Source: Methanomassiliicoccales archaeon (GTDB taxonomy: Archaea; Thermoplasmatota; Thermoplasmata; Methanomassiliicoccales; JACIVX01). From it: a DNA stretch of 24,725 nt. Positions 22,445-24,725 of this stretch are shown piece by piece. The translations under genes were made by a program, and so were the position numbers. The first letter of the stretch is position 1. Every line of letters begins with the position of its first letter. Where the stretch lies: positions 1 through 24,725 of the forward strand of contig JANHAK010000002.1 in the NCBI GenBank assembly GCA_024464195.1, written 5' to 3'. The notes under the pieces are model-generated. The model made no database searches, had not been told where the DNA came from, and was given only the letters and a program-made list of their open reading frames with translations.

Positions 22445-22676
22445 GATAATGATCATGATTGAACCCAAATTAGAGGAAACTGTGTTCTTGTTTACAATCT
22501 TTCCGATCTAAATGCATCTCGATGATGCAAGGAATGCACGATTACCTTCGAGTCCTTCTTTCAATTGTTCTTCTGACTTCTTTGGAGCAAACGAAGAAAG
22601 GCAAAATCGAACTATAATTTCTCATCTAGACACTTTTTCTATTCGTAACCTGGGAAAGAGTCCCTTGTTTGTTCCT

Positions 22677-22982
22677 TCAACCTACCGCATGGGCCTTCGA
22701 AAGATCCCCTCGACCTCGTAAACTTTCGATGTTGTGAACATGCACATGTTCTCCCTTTCTTATGCCCGAAGTTGCGCGCCCAATGACCTCTCCATATTTG
22801 ATAATCTCAGATCCCTTGGAGATGTCCGTGAGTGCAAACTTGTGCCCAAAAGGAATGTCCTGAATGACTTTAACCTTCTCCTCTTTTTCCCCCTTAATCA
22901 TAACTGTTTCGCCAGATTTAATATCGGTCAGCGCCGTTGCGACATTGTCTTTTTCGTTGATCTTAATCGCCTTCGCCTTCAT
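22677..22982 (-). CDS. UxaA/SAF-domain small protein (altronate dehydratase N-terminal-like)
   Basis: The 101-residue protein is a stand-alone SAF domain like the N-terminal part of altronate/galactarate dehydratase (UxaA/GarD) or the small subunit of sulfolactate sulfo-lyase (SuyA). Visible marks are FGHKFALTDISKG, IIKYGEVIGRAT and EHVHVHNIESLRGRGD, with the paired His typical of the fold. Its start overlaps the larA stop by 4 bp (ATGA), so it is made together with the LarA-type enzyme. The large catalytic UxaA/SuyB subunit is not in the window. It may act with a partner encoded elsewhere or directly with the LarA-type protein. Substrate unknown. Confidence 0.85.
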   Translation of the reverse strand: MKAKAIKINEKDNVATALTDIKSGETVMIKGEKEEKVKVIQDIPFGHKFALTDISKGSEIIKYGEVIGRATSGIRKGEHVHVHNIESLRGRGDLSKAHAVG

Positions 22983-24268
22983 GAGACCCTACCTCTTTCT
23001 TTCAAGACAGGTAACACATCGCCACCATGATGAATGATGCCCACGGTCGCATCGCGTCCATGTCTTTCCAAGGCCAACTTCAAGGCATCTTCCACCGAAT
23101 CGGCATGCCCCATATTCATCTTCTGCTTCATTTCTCTTGTTAGTCCTTCTGATACGACGAGCACGTTAACGCCTTCCACTCCTTTCTTTATGAGCATCAG
23201 AAGAGAGCCTGCAACTTTGTCATCAATAAGATCGCATTTCATGATTTGTTTGAGTTCCTGATAGGTGTGCTGCCCTTTCTCAGCGAGTAATGGGTGCGTC
23301 GGAGAGAGGCCATCTGGGGCAGCTGTGACAAAAATCACGGTTCCACCGTCTTTGACAACGCGTCTCGAATACGAAAGCGGCTTCGTAGCCTGCCACATAT
23401 CAAGATCGGCTGGATACGCTTCTACGATTACGATATCCGCTTTCTCCTCGACATTTCTCACAAAAATACGCTTCGATATTTCAATTCCGGCATCGTGAGC
23501 GATAATTGGATCACCAGCAACAACTTTAACAAGCTGCCCTCTGCTATTGATAACGGCATTCACGATGAAACGCAACCCTGCTTTCAATGCGACAGCGCGC
23601 ATCTCCTGCATCACTTTATTCCTCGGCATACCAGCATAATCAAGCACCCTGTCATCATCATCAAAAATCAGGTAATGGGTTGCGGCTGTCGTCTCAGGAC
23701 CGCAAATACCTGGCTGAACGATTTTCGCGCCGCCTGAAAAACCCGCCCAACAATGAGGAACAATGCTCCCAACACCGATAAGAAAATCCGCCTCATATGC
23801 CATTCGGTTAATCGTCACAGGGGTTCCATTCGAGGTCGTCCCAATATACACGAGATTTTGAGGATCCATCCATTCATGATTAACGACCCTGACCCTCGAA
23901 ACGACCTCGCTTCCGAAGTTCTTGACGATCTCCTCTTCAGTCATATATCGATGAGTGCCCAAGCCGATGAGAACAGTGACCTTTTCATCGCTGACGCCAG
24001 CACAATTGAGCTCATCAAGAATTATTGGCAGGATAACCTTCTTCGGTGTCGAGCGCGTGAAATCATCCGCAATGATCACGACATTCATGTGTGGTTTGAT
24101 CAGTTTGCTCAATCGCTCACTGTTGATCGGATTTGAAACTGCATCTGCAACAGCTTTATGTTCATCAGCAACCGCGGGCAGATCATTGGGTGAAAGTTCC
24201 CAGATAATATTCTTTGATGGAATCTCCACCGCAATTTCTTTTTCTCCGTACCTAATGGGGATTTCCAT
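22979..24268 (-). CDS. larA: LarA-family nickel-pincer nucleotide enzyme (lactate racemase-like)
   Basis: LarA-family enzymes carry a nickel-pincer nucleotide attached to a Lys and racemise or epimerise 2-hydroxy acids. The 429-residue protein begins MEIPIRYGEKEIAVEIP and shows ADDFTRSTP (about 67-75, with the substrate Arg), LGTHRYMTEEE (catalytic His), VPHCWAGFSGGAKIVQPG (His and the pincer-binding Lys), AATHYLIF (His), and KPLSYSRRVVKDGGTVI. All the expected ligand residues are in place. ATG 24268 is used; the TTG at 24289 adds seven unlike residues. It overlaps the downstream SAF-domain gene by 4 bp. Cofactor genes larB, larC and larE are not here. Members of this family act on several hydroxy acids, so lactate is not assured. 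Confidence 0.88.
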   Translation of the reverse strand: MEIPIRYGEKEIAVEIPSKNIIWELSPNDLPAVADEHKAVADAVSNPINSERLSKLIKPHMNVVIIADDFTRSTPKKVILPIILDELNCAGVSDEKVTVLIGLGTHRYMTEEEIVKNFGSEVVSRVRVVNHEWMDPQNLVYIGTTSNGTPVTINRMAYEADFLIGVGSIVPHCWAGFSGGAKIVQPGICGPETTAATHYLIFDDDDRVLDYAGMPRNKVMQEMRAVALKAGLRFIVNAVINSRGQLVKVVAGDPIIAHDAGIEISKRIFVRNVEEKADIVIVEAYPADLDMWQATKPLSYSRRVVKDGGTVIFVTAAPDGLSPTHPLLAEKGQHTYQELKQIMKCDLIDDKVAGSLLMLIKKGVEGVNVLVVSEGLTREMKQKMNMGHADSVEDALKLALERHGRDATVGIIHHGGDVLPVLKERGRVS

Positions 24269-24315
24269 ACTGCTCAGAATAGTAATCAAATGTCGACCTA
24301 CTTACATATTATCAC

Positions 24316-24359
24316 TGATCTCCGAAAATTTTCGAATTATCAGAGATCAAATGTGATCT
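24316..24359. promoter_or_regulatory. Cluster of three TGATCT half-sites around a 12-bp palindrome upstream of larA
   Basis: TGATCTC (24316-24322) pairs with GAGATCA (24343-24349), and AGATCA (24344-24349) pairs again with TGATCT (24354-24359) across 4 nt. Between the first two lies the perfect palindrome CGAAAATTTTCG (24323-24334). A TATA-like AATATGTAA (minus strand, about 24302-24310) separates the cluster from the larA ATG at 24268. The arrangement resembles a multi-site operator for larA; it could also hold the transcript end of the upstream gene that stops at 24391. Confidence 0.45.
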
Positions 24360-24390
24360 TCTCAAGTTGACAATCATCGAAAAAGGCCGT

Positions 24391-24725
24391 TCATAAGAGC
24401 GGTTTTGGCTGACGATTTTCATATTCGAATGGCAATGAAGCTCTGTGGATAACTAAAGTGCCCTCAAAGTGATATGCACGATTGAGTACTAGCTTCTTTC
24501 CGAGTTCAGAGACAGCAAAAACAGGTATTGATACTCCTATTTGTACCTTCGATGACTTACCAACGATTTCTCTTACGTAGCGGGAAGCACACCCCCATAC
24601 TATATCCGCATATTGCGCAAGCGTCCTCGCTTCATTTTCCCCAATCCCCGTATTGTGCACAGCGAAAACGATTGGTCTCACACCAAGCTGTTCTCCCGTT
24701 TCCCTGAGAGATCTTGCATCATCAG
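24391..24725 (-). CDS. Methanogenesis marker protein 8 (DUF2099), C-terminal part (5' end outside window)
   Basis: The frame is open to the right edge and gives about 110 residues. The order VRPIVFAVHNTGIGENEA, YADIVWGCASRYVREI, QIGVSIPVFAVSELGKKL and a closing KPLL matches what I know of DUF2099, a family used as a methanogen marker (MMP8) with no established activity. A GTG at 24681 is an internal Val, because the frame continues upstream in family-like sequence. It stops with TGA 123 bp before the larA start, same strand; a common transcript is possible but the gap holds an operator-like cluster. Identification is by recall of the family pattern on a partial protein. Confidence 0.7.
   Translation of the reverse strand, partial: DDARSLRETGEQLGVRPIVFAVHNTGIGENEARTLAQYADIVWGCASRYVREIVGKSSKVQIGVSIPVFAVSELGKKLVLNRAYHFEGTLVIHRASLPFEYENRQPKPLL

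Larger units (their letters stand above)
22228..22676. other. 449-bp intergenic region upstream of the APC permease
   Basis: No gene with recognisable features. Contents: TATA-like GAAATAAG (22255-22262, minus-strand use for the permease), a 9-bp inverted repeat (22282-22311), a GGTTAACC palindrome (22393-22400), an A8 run (22437-22444) that is T8 on the minus strand and could end transcripts from the UxaA-like gene, and a plus-strand frame 22512-22721 of 69 codons that I regard as chance because it runs into the antisense of the UxaA-like gene and resembles no family. Confidence 0.5.

Noticed and set aside
22512..22721. 69-codon plus-strand frame before the UxaA-like gene
   Set aside because: It runs into the antisense of a supported gene and has no recognisable motif, although a TATA-like run precedes it.
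23294..24356. Plus-strand frames opposite larA (to 147 codons)
   Set aside because: They are shadows of the LarA gene, which keeps all its catalytic residues.
1..24725. Defence island, CRISPR array, insertion sequence or prophage
   Set aside because: No direct-repeat array, transposase, integrase, restriction or toxin-antitoxin gene was seen; HerA here lies with Mre11-Rad50 and belongs to repair.

Overview
The window looks like archaeal chromosome, most likely from the Thermoplasmatota and possibly a relative of the methanogenic Methanomassiliicoccales. The evidence is gene content: Trm5, diphthine synthase (DphB), HerA, Mre11-Rad50, ADP-forming acetyl-CoA synthetase fused with its beta part, an FtsZ-fold protein, a THEP1-type NTPase, and at the right edge the C-terminus of what reads as methanogenesis marker protein 8 (DUF2099). 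HypF at the left edge implies [NiFe]-hydrogenases. Several genes have a TATA-like element about 26-31 nt upstream of the start codon and no Shine-Dalgarno (leaderless style), while genes inside operons carry GGAGG/GAGGTG-type sites. Of the complete reading frames, most stop with TGA, five with TAG and two with TAA. The lineage is an inference; no rRNA or tRNA gene was seen.

Left part (1-4841): 3' end of hypF; a dCTP deaminase/dUTPase-family gene lacking the usual deaminase glutamate; trm5 and dphB, divergent with only 9 bp between start codons (tRNA m1G37 and eEF2 diphthamide, both translation accuracy functions); then a divergent FtsZ-like gene that shares an intergenic promoter region with a small cysteine-containing protein gene.

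Middle (4842-11942): one rightward operon, herA - CPA2 cation/proton antiporter - mre11 - rad50, the last three genes nearly or actually overlapping. This is the archaeal double-strand-break end-resection module, but nurA is not in the window and an ion antiporter sits inside the operon.

Next (11943-16652): a leftward operon THEP1 NTPase - DUF72 protein - ADP-forming acyl-CoA synthetase - BioD/Pta-like DRTGG protein; the last two overlap by 4 bp and suggest an acetyl-CoA/acetate energy module.

Right part (16653-24725): a non-coding stretch rich in nested inverted repeats (candidate structured RNA or long leader) before a mini YkgJ-type cysteine-cluster protein; a leftward operon DUF429 - SprT-like zinc metallopeptidase - OB/HD exonuclease; an APC permease carrying two C-terminal universal-stress domains, preceded by a 9-bp inverted repeat; a LarA-family nickel-pincer enzyme overlapping a UxaA/SAF-domain small subunit, with a cluster of TGATCT half-sites upstream; and the MMP8 fragment. 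I see no transposase, CRISPR array or prophage signature. The most unusual items are the motif-degenerate FtsZ paralogue, the structured intergenic region at 16711-16908, the SprT/DUF429/HD cluster, the LarA+SAF pair with its operator-like upstream region, and the antiporter inside the Mre11-Rad50-HerA operon.
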